Shown here piece by piece: positions 8,725 through 18,131 of a stretch of 64,000 nucleotides of DNA. Source of the DNA: Marinospirillum alkalitolerans (lineage in GTDB: Bacteria > Pseudomonadota > Gammaproteobacteria > Pseudomonadales > Halomonadaceae); assembly GCF_045055655.1 (NCBI RefSeq), contig NZ_JBANFI010000002.1:372001-436000 (forward strand), read 5' to 3'. Positions within the stretch are counted from its first letter, which is position 1; each line of letters starts with the position of its first letter. A program made the position numbers and the translations under genes. The notes below the pieces were generated by a model. That model had not been told where the DNA came from. It ran no database searches and worked only from the letters and a program-made list of their open reading frames with translations.

Positions 8725-9807
8725 TTAATCCAGTCTTGCTGGCCCCGCCATCACTCGATCTAAAGCTGCAAAAACTGCTTCTTGGGTAATCAGATCGATG
8801 GCATCTGGATCTCGCACGCGCTGCCCCCAGCCCACCTGATCCTCTTCTTTGCCAAGAAACTGGCGCACGGCTTGCGGATAAGCATTGACGACATATTCAC
8901 GTCCACGCCAAGGGCCAGTCCGTTCTGGATTCGAGGTGACATACAACCCCAAAGGCGGAGTACCCAGCGCAGCGGCCATATGAATCGGGCCTGAATCTGG
9001 AGCGACGACACAACGGGCCTGTTCAATCAGCGCCAGCAGCACCTTTAAGGATGTTTTGCCAACCAGATTGGTGATCGGTGCTTGGCTCCACGCGCTAATT
9101 TTGGCAGCAGCATCCTGTTCCATCGGTGTATTGCCGCCGCTGATCACGGTGGCCAATCCGTAGCGCTGCCAGGCATAGTCGGCTAGAGCGGCATAACCTT
9201 CTAAAGACCAGTTGCGCCAATTGCGCGCCCTCTGGCTCGAACAAGGGCTGAGGAGTAAATAGGATGAGTGTGGACGCAGGGCTTGAGCCGCTTCACGCGC
9301 GGCATCAGGCAGGGGTAAACGCCATTCCGGCTGAGACAGCGGGCAACCTAGATGGCGGACAAAATCAAGAAAACCCTCCCCAACATGGGCCCGAGGATGG
9401 GGAGCAATCTGCTCATTCACAAACCAGCCTTGATAGTCCTTAGCCCTTGCTGAATCAAAACCTATCCGTCTTTGTGCAGGGATAAAGCGCGAGAGCACAC
9501 TGGCGCGCAGAGCAGCCTGCATATGCAGGAGTAGATCAAAAGGCCGACCTTGGCGCTGCTCCAGCAGTTGCTGACGCAAGGCACGCATGCCTTTTAAGCC
9601 AGAAGACTTGTCATAGACCAGCAGCTCGATCCCCTCTAAACCTTCGAGTAGACTATACTCGGCACGGCCAATCACCCAAGTGATGCGTGTCGCCGGTGCA
9701 GCCGCTTGCAGCGCGCGCAGGCTGGGCACCAGATTGCACACATCGCCCAGCGCAGAAAGGCGCAGCACACACACATCACCGAGTGAAGCAGATTGAGAAG
9801 CAGGCAT
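8725..9807 (-). CDS. Glycosyltransferase family 9 protein, LPS heptosyltransferase-like
   Basis: Probably transfers an ADP-heptose-derived heptose to the lipopolysaccharide inner core in the cytoplasm. The 360-residue protein shows the GT9 pattern: N-terminal CVLRLSALGDVCNLVPSLRAL, the central region with RRIGFDSARAKDY, LLLSPCSSQRARNWRNW, and the C-terminal nucleotide-sugar site CVVAPDSGPIHMAAALGTPPLGLYVTSNPERTG (broken here as APDSGPIHMAAALGTPPLG). It resembles heptosyltransferase I (WaaC) or the related WaaF/RfaQ; I cannot decide which. The ATG shares two bases with the divergent kdkA start (CATG), leaving no intergenic space. A later start would still preserve the LRLSALGD motif. Confidence 0.88.
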   Translation of the reverse strand: MPASQSASLGDVCVLRLSALGDVCNLVPSLRALQAAAPATRITWVIGRAEYSLLEGLEGIELLVYDKSSGLKGMRALRQQLLEQRQGRPFDLLLHMQAALRASVLSRFIPAQRRIGFDSARAKDYQGWFVNEQIAPHPRAHVGEGFLDFVRHLGCPLSQPEWRLPLPDAAREAAQALRPHSSYLLLSPCSSQRARNWRNWSLEGYAALADYAWQRYGLATVISGGNTPMEQDAAAKISAWSQAPITNLVGKTSLKVLLALIEQARCVVAPDSGPIHMAAALGTPPLGLYVTSNPERTGPWRGREYVVNAYPQAVRQFLGKEEDQVGWGQRVRDPDAIDLITQEAVFAALDRVMAGPARLD

Positions 9808-10612
9808 GACAGGATTCCAGCAACAAGAAAGTAAAGAGAAACACCTAGGTCAGAGCTGCATTCTATATGACGCTCAGCGCTTTCCACAAATCACAGCTGA
9901 ATGGTTTGATCCGCATTACTGGGCTGAGCAAGGTCAGCTGATTGGTGGTGCACCCGGACGGGGTACCAGTTGTTTTATCCACACCCCAGCGGGCGAAGGC
10001 GTATTGCGTCACTACCGTCGCGGCGGTCTGATAGGGCGTTGGATTCAAGACCGCTATTTCTGGACAGGGCTTGCGGCCACCCGCGCCTGGCAAGAGTTTC
10101 ATCTCACTGCCCAGCTGTATCAGGAAGGCTATGCGGTGCCTCAACCCTGGGCGGCACAGGTAGTCCGTCAGGGATGCACCTATCGCGCGGATCTGCTCAC
10201 CCAAAGACTTCCCCATGCTTTGCCTTTAGCGGATTATCTATTGCAGTCCAAGGCCACATCGGATCAGCAAGCTCTCTGTTTAAGGCAGGCGGGTCAGTTA
10301 ATTGCTGATTTTCATCAGCGGGGTTTGAATCATGTGGATCTCAACCCGCGTAATCTATTGCTCGATCCAGAGCGAGTCCATGCCACTCAGCTTGCGGCAG
10401 ATGGCCAGCCCATCTACCAACGAGCCGCTTCAGGGCTCTGGCTGATTGATCTCGATCGTTGCCAGCTCGGCCGCTTGACACCTATGCAAGCCAAGAGCAA
10501 TTTACAGCGTTTACTGCGCGGTTTGATTAAGCTCGATGCGATCCAAGCAGCGAATTGGTTTGCCCAGATCGAAGCCGGATATCGCCACCGACTTGCGCAC
10601 AAAGCCACCTGA
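9806..10612 (+). CDS. kdkA: 3-deoxy-D-manno-octulosonic acid kinase
   Basis: Phosphorylates Kdo in the lipopolysaccharide inner core at O-4, a step known from Haemophilus, Vibrio and pseudomonads. The 268-residue protein has the protein-kinase-like fold of the family: VLRHYRRGGLIGRW near the N-terminus, the catalytic loop NHVDLNPRNLLLD and the metal-binding WLIDLDRCQLG. It diverges from the heptosyltransferase with start codons overlapping by two bases, so both genes probably use promoters inside each other's coding sequence. The Shine-Dalgarno sequence is weak, and a start a few codons downstream cannot be excluded. Neighbouring LPS genes support the assignment. Confidence 0.9.
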   Translation: MTGFQQQESKEKHLGQSCILYDAQRFPQITAEWFDPHYWAEQGQLIGGAPGRGTSCFIHTPAGEGVLRHYRRGGLIGRWIQDRYFWTGLAATRAWQEFHLTAQLYQEGYAVPQPWAAQVVRQGCTYRADLLTQRLPHALPLADYLLQSKATSDQQALCLRQAGQLIADFHQRGLNHVDLNPRNLLLDPERVHATQLAADGQPIYQRAASGLWLIDLDRCQLGRLTPMQAKSNLQRLLRGLIKLDAIQAANWFAQIEAGYRHRLAHKAT

Positions 10613-10637
10613 AAGCCCTTCACAGATCAGGTATAAT
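10610..10637 (+). promoter_or_regulatory. Putative promoter of glyQS
   Basis: TATAAT at 10632-10637 is perfect; a weak -35 candidate TGAAAG lies 16 bases upstream at the end of kdkA. The transcript would have a leader of about 110 bases before glyQ. Confidence 0.5.
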
Positions 10638-10755
10638 CGAGCGCTGAATAGCCAATCTTGAGACAGATCGCTTGGCGCTCACTGATCGAGCCATTCGGAT
10701 TCAAGCTTGCTCGATTCAATCACCTTTTGACGACCACCTAGAGGCCGTTTTGACT

Positions 10756-11745
10756 ATGAAACCGTCAACACCGGATGCATCGACTTTTCAGGGCCTCATT
10801 CTGGCTCTGCAAAACTACTGGGCCGAACAAGGCTGCGTGATTTTACAACCGCTGGATATGGAAGTCGGCGCGGGCACCTTCCATCCTGCCACCTTCTTGC
10901 GCGCACTCGGTCCAGAAACTTGGAACGCCGCTTATGTTCAGCCTTCACGCCGCCCAACTGATGGGCGCTATGGCGAAAACCCCAATCGCTTGCAGCACTA
11001 CTACCAGTTTCAGGTGGTCATGAAGCCCTCACCTGAGAAGATTCAGGAACTCTATCTTGGCTCGCTGAAAATGCTGGGTATTGATCCACTGGTTCATGAT
11101 ATTCGCTTTGTTGAAGACAACTGGGAATCACCCACGCTAGGCGCCTGGGGCCTTGGCTGGGAAGTGTGGCTAAATGGAATGGAAGTCACCCAATTCACCT
11201 ATTTCCAACAAGCAGGCGGCATCGAATGCTACCCAGTTACGGGTGAAATCACCTATGGCTTAGAGCGGATTGCGATGTACCTGCAAGGCGTGGATAGCGT
11301 CTATGATCTGGTGTGGACACTCGACCCCTCGGGTCAACCCGTGACCTATGGCGATGTCTGGTTACAAAACGAGATCGAGCAGAGTGCTTATAACTTTGAG
11401 CAGGCCGATGTGCCCTATCTGTTTGCCACCTTTGATCAGTGCGAAAAAGCCTGTCTTTCACTATTAGAAGCCAAGCTGCCACTGCCCGCCTATGAGCAGG
11501 TCCTCAAGGCCTCGCATACTTTTAACCTGTTAGATGCACGCCACGCTATTTCTGTGACTGAGCGTCAGCGTTTTATTCTGCGTGTTCGCACCCTAGCGCG
11601 TGAGGTTGCACTGGCCTACTTCCAATCACGTCGTGCGCTAGGCTTCCCGCTTGCACCCCAGCATCTGGCGGATGAAGTTCTTCAGCACTGGGAACAGGAA
11701 GAACGTGCCCAAGCCGAAAAAGCCCTTAAGAAGGAGAAAGCATAA
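10756..11745 (+). CDS. glyQ: Glycine--tRNA ligase alpha subunit
   Basis: Catalytic subunit of the alpha2beta2 bacterial glycyl-tRNA synthetase, charging tRNA-Gly with glycine and ATP in the cytoplasm. The 329-residue product begins MKPSTPDASTFQGLI and contains the highly conserved QPLDMEVGAGTFHPATFLRA, YVQPSRRPTDGRYGENPNRL and WGLGWEVWLNGMEVTQFTYF segments (each family-specific). A longer in-frame start 28 codons upstream would add a non-homologous leader with the predicted promoter close behind it, so ATG 10756 is chosen. The C-terminus has a Lys/Glu-rich tail. The stop overlaps the glyS start as TAATG, giving tight coupling of the two subunits. Confidence 0.96.
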   Translation: MKPSTPDASTFQGLILALQNYWAEQGCVILQPLDMEVGAGTFHPATFLRALGPETWNAAYVQPSRRPTDGRYGENPNRLQHYYQFQVVMKPSPEKIQELYLGSLKMLGIDPLVHDIRFVEDNWESPTLGAWGLGWEVWLNGMEVTQFTYFQQAGGIECYPVTGEITYGLERIAMYLQGVDSVYDLVWTLDPSGQPVTYGDVWLQNEIEQSAYNFEQADVPYLFATFDQCEKACLSLLEAKLPLPAYEQVLKASHTFNLLDARHAISVTERQRFILRVRTLAREVALAYFQSRRALGFPLAPQHLADEVLQHWEQEERAQAEKALKKEKA

Positions 11746-13817
11746 TGGCTGCGGATCTACTCTTTGAACTTGGCTGTGAAGAACTGCCACCGCATTTGCT
11801 GCAGCCACTGGCGCAATCTTTACAGCAACAGATCGAAAGCGCGCTGCAAGAAGCCGGCATTCCCTTTAGCAGCAGCCAGACCTTTGCCACGCCGCGCCGT
11901 TTGGCCCTGCGGATTCACGATCTGGCCAGCGAACAACCAGATCAGGCGATAGAACGTCGCGGCCCTGCTGTTGCCGCTGCTTTTAAAGATGGACAGCCAA
12001 CCAAGGCAGCACAAGGCTTTGCTGCCTCCTGCGGCGTCACGGTTGATCAGCTTGAACAGCTCGAAACAGATAAGGGCAGCTGGTTGGTCTATCGTTCTCT
12101 ACAAGCCGGACAGAGCACGGCCAGCCTGCTGCCAGAGCTATTAAGCCAAGCCATCCACCAGCTGCCTGTTCCCAAGCGGATGCGCTGGGGTGCAACACGG
12201 CAGGAGTTTTCACGCCCAGTGCATTGGCTGGTTTTGCTCCATGGTGAGCAGGTTGTTCCGATGAGCCTGTTTGGTCTGCAGGCAGGTGCGATCACCTATG
12301 GTCATCGCTTCCACGCACCCCAAGCCATCACCCTAAGCTCGCCAGCTCACTATGAAGCCCAGCTCGAAGCCGCGCATGTCATCGCTTCCTTTGATCGTCG
12401 CCGCGAGATGATTCGCACCCAAGTGCTGGCGCAAGCTGAGCAGCATCAAGGCGAGGCCGTGATTGATCCTGATCTGCTGGATGAAGTGACCGGATTAGTC
12501 GAATGGCCGGTGGCGCTGACAGGTAGCTTTGATGAAGGCTTCCTGGCCGTGCCCGATGCCTGCTTGATTTCATCGATGAAGGCCAATCAGAAGTACTTTC
12601 ACTTGATTGATGAAGAAGGCAAGCTGCTGCCCCGCTTTATCACCATCAGCAATATCGACAGCCAGAATCCCAGCCTCGTGATTCTCGGAAATGAGCGGGT
12701 GATTCGTCCGCGTCTTGCCGATGCAGCCTTCTTCTTTGAGACAGATAAGAAAACGCCACTGGCGCATCGAGCGGCTGGCTTGGAAAAGGTCGTCTTTCAG
12801 CAACAGCTGGGTACGCTGGCAGATAAGACACGCCGTGTTCGCGCACTGGCACTGCATATCGCGCAACGCATTGGCGCCGATGCCGATCACGTTGCCCGCG
12901 CGGCTGAACTGAGCAAGTGCGATCTGAATACCGAGATGGTGCTCGAATTCCCTGAGCTGCAAGGTCTGATGGGCGAAGCCTATGCGCTGCATGATGGCGA
13001 GAACCCCGAAGTTTGCCGTGCCTTGCGTGAGCAGTATTTACCGCGCAATGCCAGTGATGCCTTGCCTGCTACCCTCGCCGGTATTTGCTTGGCCTTGGCA
13101 GATCGCTTGGATACCTTGACCGGCATCTTTGGTATTGGTCAAAAACCCAGCGGCGTGAAGGACCCCTTCGCCCTGCGCCGTGCGACCTTGGGCGTGCTGC
13201 ATATTCTGGTTCACAAGCAGCTGGATCTAGATCTGAAAGAACTGATTCAACTGGCGCTGGCACAACACCAGAACCTGCCTCAGGCAGATCAAGTGGAGCA
13301 ATCACTGCTGGATTATATGCTCGATCGCTTCCGCGCCTGGTATCAGGCTCAGGGTTTGGCAACAGAGCTGTTCCTCGCCGTACGTCAGCGTGGTGTGACC
13401 CACCCCTATGACTTTGATCGCCGAGTGCAGGCTGTCGCCAGCTTTAGCGAAAGAGCCGAAGCCAGTGCACTGGCCGCCGCCAATAAGCGCGTCAGCAATA
13501 TCCTCAGCAAACAAGCCAGTGAGCTGGATATCCATAGCCTGCAGATTAACAATGCGCTGCTGACAGAAGCGGCTGAAATCACCCTCGCTGAGCAGATCGC
13601 GATCAAGCAGATAGAAGTCGCGCCCAGCTATGCCAAGGGTGATTACCAAGCTGCGCTCAACCTGCTCGCCAGTCTGCGTGAGCCAGTGGATCAGTTCTTT
13701 GATCAGGTGATGGTGATGGCAGAAGATCCTGCTCTGCGCCAGAACCGCTTAGCGCTACTGGCCGCTTTGCAAAACCTCTTTTTGCATACGGCGGATATTG
13801 CTCAGCTGCAAGGCTGA
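11745..13817 (+). CDS. glyS: Glycine--tRNA ligase beta subunit
   Basis: Large subunit (690 residues, the usual length) of the heterotetrameric glycyl-tRNA synthetase; it carries the tRNA-recognition parts, including an HD-like region and a C-terminal anticodon-binding domain. Recognised by LLFELGCEELPP at the N-terminus, RMRWGATRQEFSRPVHWL, the FFFETDKKTPL segment and GEAYALHDGENPEV. Translation is coupled to glyQ through the TAATG overlap. A terminator follows directly, so glyQS forms a two-gene unit. Confidence 0.97.
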   Translation: MAADLLFELGCEELPPHLLQPLAQSLQQQIESALQEAGIPFSSSQTFATPRRLALRIHDLASEQPDQAIERRGPAVAAAFKDGQPTKAAQGFAASCGVTVDQLEQLETDKGSWLVYRSLQAGQSTASLLPELLSQAIHQLPVPKRMRWGATRQEFSRPVHWLVLLHGEQVVPMSLFGLQAGAITYGHRFHAPQAITLSSPAHYEAQLEAAHVIASFDRRREMIRTQVLAQAEQHQGEAVIDPDLLDEVTGLVEWPVALTGSFDEGFLAVPDACLISSMKANQKYFHLIDEEGKLLPRFITISNIDSQNPSLVILGNERVIRPRLADAAFFFETDKKTPLAHRAAGLEKVVFQQQLGTLADKTRRVRALALHIAQRIGADADHVARAAELSKCDLNTEMVLEFPELQGLMGEAYALHDGENPEVCRALREQYLPRNASDALPATLAGICLALADRLDTLTGIFGIGQKPSGVKDPFALRRATLGVLHILVHKQLDLDLKELIQLALAQHQNLPQADQVEQSLLDYMLDRFRAWYQAQGLATELFLAVRQRGVTHPYDFDRRVQAVASFSERAEASALAAANKRVSNILSKQASELDIHSLQINNALLTEAAEITLAEQIAIKQIEVAPSYAKGDYQAALNLLASLREPVDQFFDQVMVMAEDPALRQNRLALLAALQNLFLHTADIAQLQG

Positions 13818-13831
13818 GATCACATCCGGTT

Positions 13832-13863
13832 CAGGGGGCCACAAGTGCCCCCTTCTTTTTTAT
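13832..13863 (+). terminator. Rho-independent terminator after glyS
   Basis: GGGGG at 13834-13838 pairs with CCCCC at 13848-13852, with CAC/GTG pairing inside and one bulged C, followed by TTCTTTTTTATT. Confidence 0.85.
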
Positions 13864-13882
13864 TGATCTTTTGATGAGCACC

Positions 13883-14428
13883 ATGAAGAAGATTTTGATT
13901 TTAGACCGCGACGGCGTCATCAATCAGGACTCAGACGCCTTTGTCAAAAATGCTGATGAGTGGATCCCACTCCCTGGCTCGATAGAAGCCATCGCCAAAC
14001 TCTATCAAGCAGGTTGGACGCTGTCGATTGCCACCAACCAATCTGGCTTAGCACGTGGCAAGTTCACCCAAGCCGATCTTGATGCTCAACACGCCAAGAT
14101 GCTGGATCTGATCCATGCAGCCGGAGGTGATCTGCATGCGATCACCTGGTGCCCCCATGGCCCAGATGAAGGCTGTCGCTGCCGTAAGCCTGAGCCAGGT
14201 TTGCTCGAACAGATTAGCCAGCGCCTTGATCTGGATTTAAACGGTGCCGTCATGGTGGGTGATGCGCTCAGAGATCTGCAAGCCGGTCAGGCGATGGGCT
14301 GCCAAGCTGTGCTGGTCAGAACAGGGAAGGGCGAGAAAACCCTCGCCGCAGGTGAGGGCTTGGAAGAAGTGCTGGTCGTGGCAGATCTGGCTGAGCTGGC
14401 GGAGCGTCTGCTCACTGGCAAGCTTTGA
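13883..14428 (+). CDS. gmhB: D-glycero-beta-D-manno-heptose-1,7-bisphosphate 7-phosphatase
   Basis: Removes the 7-phosphate in the ADP-heptose pathway that feeds the LPS inner core. HAD-superfamily histidinol-phosphatase-like enzyme of 181 residues: nucleophile motif LDRDGVIN (Asp pair), motif II ATNQSGLARG, the zinc-binding CPHGPDEGCRCRKPEPG loop and motif IV GDALRDLQAG. In-frame starts also exist at 13874 (ATG) and 13871 (TTG); none has a strong ribosome binding site and MKKILILDRDG is the usual family start. It functionally connects with the heptosyltransferase and Kdo kinase upstream. In pseudomonads gmhB likewise sits between glyS and gyrB. Confidence 0.93.
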   Translation: MKKILILDRDGVINQDSDAFVKNADEWIPLPGSIEAIAKLYQAGWTLSIATNQSGLARGKFTQADLDAQHAKMLDLIHAAGGDLHAITWCPHGPDEGCRCRKPEPGLLEQISQRLDLDLNGAVMVGDALRDLQAGQAMGCQAVLVRTGKGEKTLAAGEGLEEVLVVADLAELAERLLTGKL

Positions 14429-14489
14429 TATTGGGTGGCAGGTTTCGCCCACGCAGACCAAACAGGTGAATCTCAGTCTGCCGAGCATA

Positions 14490-14520
14490 AAAAAACGCCC
14501 GAACTCTCGGGCGTTTTTTT
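14490..14520. terminator. Bidirectional terminator between gmhB and gyrB
   Basis: CGCCCGA (14496-14502) and TCGGGCG (14507-14513) form a 7-bp stem with an ACTC loop, flanked by an A run on the left and a T run on the right, so it can end transcripts from both converging genes. Confidence 0.9.
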
Positions 14521-14538
14521 GATCAACGGCGGCTCTTT

Positions 14539-16959
14539 TTAAACATCTAGGTTAGAAACAGCCAGCGCGTTGCTTTCGATAAAGTGACGACGCGGTTCAA
14601 CCTCATCACCCATCAGCGTGTTAAACATCTGATCCGCTGCCACAGCGTCTTCAATCGTCACGCGCAGCATCCTGCGGGTTTCTGGGTTCATGGTGGTTTC
14701 CCAGAGCTGGTCTGGGTTCATCTCGCCCAGTCCCTTATAACGCTGCACGCTGACACCACGACGCGCTTCAATCATCAGCCATTCCAACACCTGTGCAAAG
14801 CGCGTGACGCTACGCTGACGCTCACCACGGGCGATATAAGCACCTTCTTCAAGCAGCCCATCCAGCTGTTCACCCAACAGGCGTAAGGCTCGATAGTCGG
14901 CTGATTTGAAGAAATCCACACCGAAGCGATAGCGCGTTGGCACGCCATGCGCCACAACATCAGCGACTGGAATCCACACACCCCGCTCGGTGTCTTCTTC
15001 AATGCTCATGGTGACCTTGGTGGCATCATTGGCCGCCACAACTACTCGCTCTTCCAGTAGCTTCACCCAGGCTTCTAGCTGCGCACGCTCTTTCAGCGCT
15101 GTCACATCGAGGCTTGGCGTATCAATCATCTGTGTCAGCACAAACTCAGGATAGACCTGAGCCAAGCGCTCAATCCGCGCCATCGTGCTGCGATACTGCT
15201 CCACCAGCTGATGCAGCGCTTCACCCATCAAACCCGGTGCTTCTGGATTGACATAGAGTGCAGCACCTTCAAGCGCGGCCTGAATCAGATATTCATCAAG
15301 TGCGGCCTCATCTTTCAGATACTGTTCATGCTTACCGCGCTTAATCTTATACAGCGGCGGCTGCGCAATAAACACATGACCACGCTCAATCAGCGCCAGT
15401 GTCTGACGGAAGAAGAAGGTCAGCAGCAGTGTACGGATATGCGATCCATCCACGTCCGCATCGGTCATGATAATGATGGAGTGATAGCGCAGCTTATCTG
15501 GGTTGAATTCTTCACGACCAATACCGCAACCCAATGCAGTAATCAGGGTACCCACCTCAGCGGAGGATAGCATCTTGTCAAAACGGGCCTTCTCAACGTT
15601 GAGGATTTTACCCTTCAACGGCAGAATGGCTTGCGTTTTGCGATCACGCCCCTGCTTGGCGGATCCACCTGCCGAATCACCCTCCACCAGATAAATTTCG
15701 GAGAGTGCAGGATCTTTTTCTTGGCAATCAGCCAGTTTACCCGGCAGGCCCGCGATATCCAGCGCCCCTTTGCGGCGTGTCATTTCGCGTGCTTTACGCG
15801 CAGCCTCGCGGGCGCGCGCAGCATCAATCATCTTATTGACGATCATCTTGGCTTCTTGTGGGCACTCTAATAGGTACTCACTAAAGGCCTTACCCATTTC
15901 CTGCTCAACAGCGGTTTTCACCTCAGAAGAGACCAGCTTATCCTTGGTTTGTGAGGAGAACTTGGGATCTGGCACCTTGACCGACACAATGGCCGTCAGA
16001 CCTTCACGGGCATCATCGCCTGTAGTCGCGACCTTGGCTTTTTTTGCCAAGCCTTCTTGCTCGATATACTGGTTGAGCAATCGCGTGAGCGCACCACGGA
16101 AGCCCGCCAAATGGGTGCCGCCATCACGCTGAGGAATGTTGTTGGTGTAGCAAAAAATGTTTTCTGAGAAGCCATCATTCCATTGCATCGCCACTTCAAC
16201 ACCGACGCCATCTTCTTCTCGCTGCGTGCTGAAATAGAAGGCTTTACACAAAGTGGTTTTGTTGGTGTTGAGGTGATCAACAAAGGCCTTTAAACCACCT
16301 TCGTAGTGAAAGACTTCTTCACGGCCATTGCGCTCATCGGTTAATACAATGCGCACACCTGAGTTTAAGAAGGAGAGTTCACGCAAGCGCTTAGCCAGAA
16401 TATCAAAACTAAATTCGATATTGGAGAAGGTTTCTGGTGAAGGGCGAAAACGTACTAATGTTCCTGTTTTTTGGGTTTGTCCAACAATGCCTAAGGGTGC
16501 ATCAGGAATACCATGACGATACACCTGCTCATGGATCTGCTGGTTACGCCAGATCGTCAGGGTGAGTTCTTCTGACAAGGCATTGACCACCGAGACACCC
16601 ACACCGTGTAAGCCACCTGAAACCTTATAGGTGTTGTCGTCAAACTTACCTCCTGCGTGGAGCACCGTCATGATGACTTCTGCGGCAGAAATACCCTCTT
16701 CTGCGTGGATATCCGTGGGCATACCCCGCCCATCATCCGCAACAGAAACGGATTCGTCAGGATGGATGACCACCTTCACTTCACTACAGTGACCAGCCAG
16801 GGCCTCGTCGATGGAGTTATCAACCAACTCAAACACCATGTGATGCAAGCCAGTGCCATCATCAGTATCACCGATATACATGCCCGGCCGCTTGCGCACC
16901 GCATCTAGGCCTTTGAGTACCTTGATACTCGATGAATTGTAAGAATTACTCTCGCTCAT
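14539..16959 (-). CDS. gyrB: DNA gyrase subunit B
   Basis: ATPase subunit of gyrase, which introduces negative supercoils. At 806 residues it is the long gammaproteobacterial form with the insertion in the TOPRIM region. Visible parts: GHKL ATPase (DNSIDEALAG, GRGMPTDIH, GLHGVGVSVVNALS), transducer (GTHLAGFRGALTR), TOPRIM (VEGDSAGGSAKQGR, DADVDGSHIRTLLLTF) and the C-terminal GyrA-binding part (QRYKGLGEMNPDQLWETTM). The ATG at 16959 has GGGAG seven bases upstream and starts MSESNSYNSSS; a longer in-frame start would reach back into recF. Last gene of the dnaA-dnaN-recF-gyrB block, 28 bases after recF. Confidence 0.98.
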   Translation of the reverse strand: MSESNSYNSSSIKVLKGLDAVRKRPGMYIGDTDDGTGLHHMVFELVDNSIDEALAGHCSEVKVVIHPDESVSVADDGRGMPTDIHAEEGISAAEVIMTVLHAGGKFDDNTYKVSGGLHGVGVSVVNALSEELTLTIWRNQQIHEQVYRHGIPDAPLGIVGQTQKTGTLVRFRPSPETFSNIEFSFDILAKRLRELSFLNSGVRIVLTDERNGREEVFHYEGGLKAFVDHLNTNKTTLCKAFYFSTQREEDGVGVEVAMQWNDGFSENIFCYTNNIPQRDGGTHLAGFRGALTRLLNQYIEQEGLAKKAKVATTGDDAREGLTAIVSVKVPDPKFSSQTKDKLVSSEVKTAVEQEMGKAFSEYLLECPQEAKMIVNKMIDAARAREAARKAREMTRRKGALDIAGLPGKLADCQEKDPALSEIYLVEGDSAGGSAKQGRDRKTQAILPLKGKILNVEKARFDKMLSSAEVGTLITALGCGIGREEFNPDKLRYHSIIIMTDADVDGSHIRTLLLTFFFRQTLALIERGHVFIAQPPLYKIKRGKHEQYLKDEAALDEYLIQAALEGAALYVNPEAPGLMGEALHQLVEQYRSTMARIERLAQVYPEFVLTQMIDTPSLDVTALKERAQLEAWVKLLEERVVVAANDATKVTMSIEEDTERGVWIPVADVVAHGVPTRYRFGVDFFKSADYRALRLLGEQLDGLLEEGAYIARGERQRSVTRFAQVLEWLMIEARRGVSVQRYKGLGEMNPDQLWETTMNPETRRMLRVTIEDAVAADQMFNTLMGDEVEPRRHFIESNALAVSNLDV

Positions 16960-16987
16960 TGCTGACTCCCATGATGTCTCCAGATAT

Positions 16988-18100
16988 TCAGGAGATCGAA
17001 CTGAATTGGGTGGGTTGGATCTTTCCATGTTTCACGTGGAACCAAGCCATGCGATCTGGATGCTTCCAATCTTGCTGCATGGCTTGAGCCTCCACCGCAG
17101 TAATAAAAACCTGCGTGTTCTGCTCTTCAAGCAGTTCACAAAAAAGCTGCCGATGCTGGATATCCAGCTCAGCGGGTAAATCATCAATAATATAAGTGCA
17201 GTGCTGCCCTGTCTGTTCAGCGAGCAGTGCGCCTTGTGCTAACTTGAGGGCCGACACAACACACTTTTGCTGACCGCGTGAGAGCACATCCACTGCCAGA
17301 CGTCCTGAGGCCGTTACACGCAACTCAGCACGCTGTGGCCCCCCTTGGGTGAAGCCCTGCTCTTTATCCTTAGCGAGAGCGCTGGCCAGATAGCTGCTGA
17401 GATCAACCTGCTTATCCCAACCCCGTTGGTAGTGAATGTCGATCTGTTGCAGCTCGGTCAGGCGCATCAAGAATTGGGAGAAGATCGGTCTGAGTCTGTC
17501 CAAATACTCAGCGCGCAGGGTTGAAATCAACTCGCCTGTTGTCGCGACTTCCTGATCCCAGAGCCGTAATTCAAGGGGATCTATTCTAGCATGTCTGAGC
17601 AGACTATTGCGTTGCCGCAGCGCACGTTGAAAACGCTGCCAAGCCGACATAAACAAGGGTTGGGTATGAAAGACCCCCCAATCGAGAAACTGGCGACGAT
17701 CTTTAGGACTGCCTTCAAGAAGACGAAAGGCATCTGGATTGATCAGCTGAACAGGAAAGTGGCGAGCCAACTCAGCCACACCTTGCGGCTTTTGGCCTTG
17801 AAACAGAATCTCTGTCTCAGGGGCATGCTGTTGGCGCTGAATACCCAGGGTTGTTTTGATCTGTGTTTGTGGCTGGGCAAACTCAGCAAAAACAGTAAAG
17901 GCCCCTTCATCATGATGGATCAGCGTTTTAAGGCGCTTACTGCGAAATGAACGGGCCAGACTCAATAGATAGATGGCTTCGAGGACAGAGGTTTTGCCAC
18001 TCGCATTCATGCCAATCAACAGATTGATACCCGATGCCGGACGGATCTCGGCATCGAGCAGATTACGAAAGGCCGTCAGTTTAAGACGGGTTAGCGCCAT
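16988..18100 (-). CDS. recF: DNA replication and repair protein RecF
   Basis: SMC-like ATPase that helps load RecA at gaps in duplex DNA together with RecO and RecR. The 370-residue protein has the Walker A GMNASGKTS near the N-terminus (most relatives have NGSGKT; the Gly to Ala keeps the GxxxxGKT pattern), the signature region LSRGQQKCVVSALKLAQG and Walker B YIIDDLPAELD. It begins 31 bases after dnaN and ends 28 bases before gyrB. A parS-like site lies within its last codons. Confidence 0.96.
   Translation of the reverse strand: MALTRLKLTAFRNLLDAEIRPASGINLLIGMNASGKTSVLEAIYLLSLARSFRSKRLKTLIHHDEGAFTVFAEFAQPQTQIKTTLGIQRQQHAPETEILFQGQKPQGVAELARHFPVQLINPDAFRLLEGSPKDRRQFLDWGVFHTQPLFMSAWQRFQRALRQRNSLLRHARIDPLELRLWDQEVATTGELISTLRAEYLDRLRPIFSQFLMRLTELQQIDIHYQRGWDKQVDLSSYLASALAKDKEQGFTQGGPQRAELRVTASGRLAVDVLSRGQQKCVVSALKLAQGALLAEQTGQHCTYIIDDLPAELDIQHRQLFCELLEEQNTQVFITAVEAQAMQQDWKHPDRMAWFHVKHGKIQPTQFSSIS
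17028..17043. promoter_or_regulatory. parS-like site in the 3' end of recF
   Basis: TGTTTCACGTGGAACC matches the ParB-binding consensus TGTTTCACGTGAAACA at 14 of 16 positions; the right half has the GTGGAAC form common in pseudomonad parS sites. It is embedded in recF codons. ParA and ParB are encoded 11 kb away. Confidence 0.7.
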
Positions 18101-18131
18101 AAAGAAGTCACCTGAGTGCGCAAGATGGGCA

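Noticed and set aside
9975..9983. Perfect DnaA box inside kdkA
   Set aside because: Isolated, about 10 kb from the origin candidates, with no AT-rich stretch or other boxes nearby. Probably chance.
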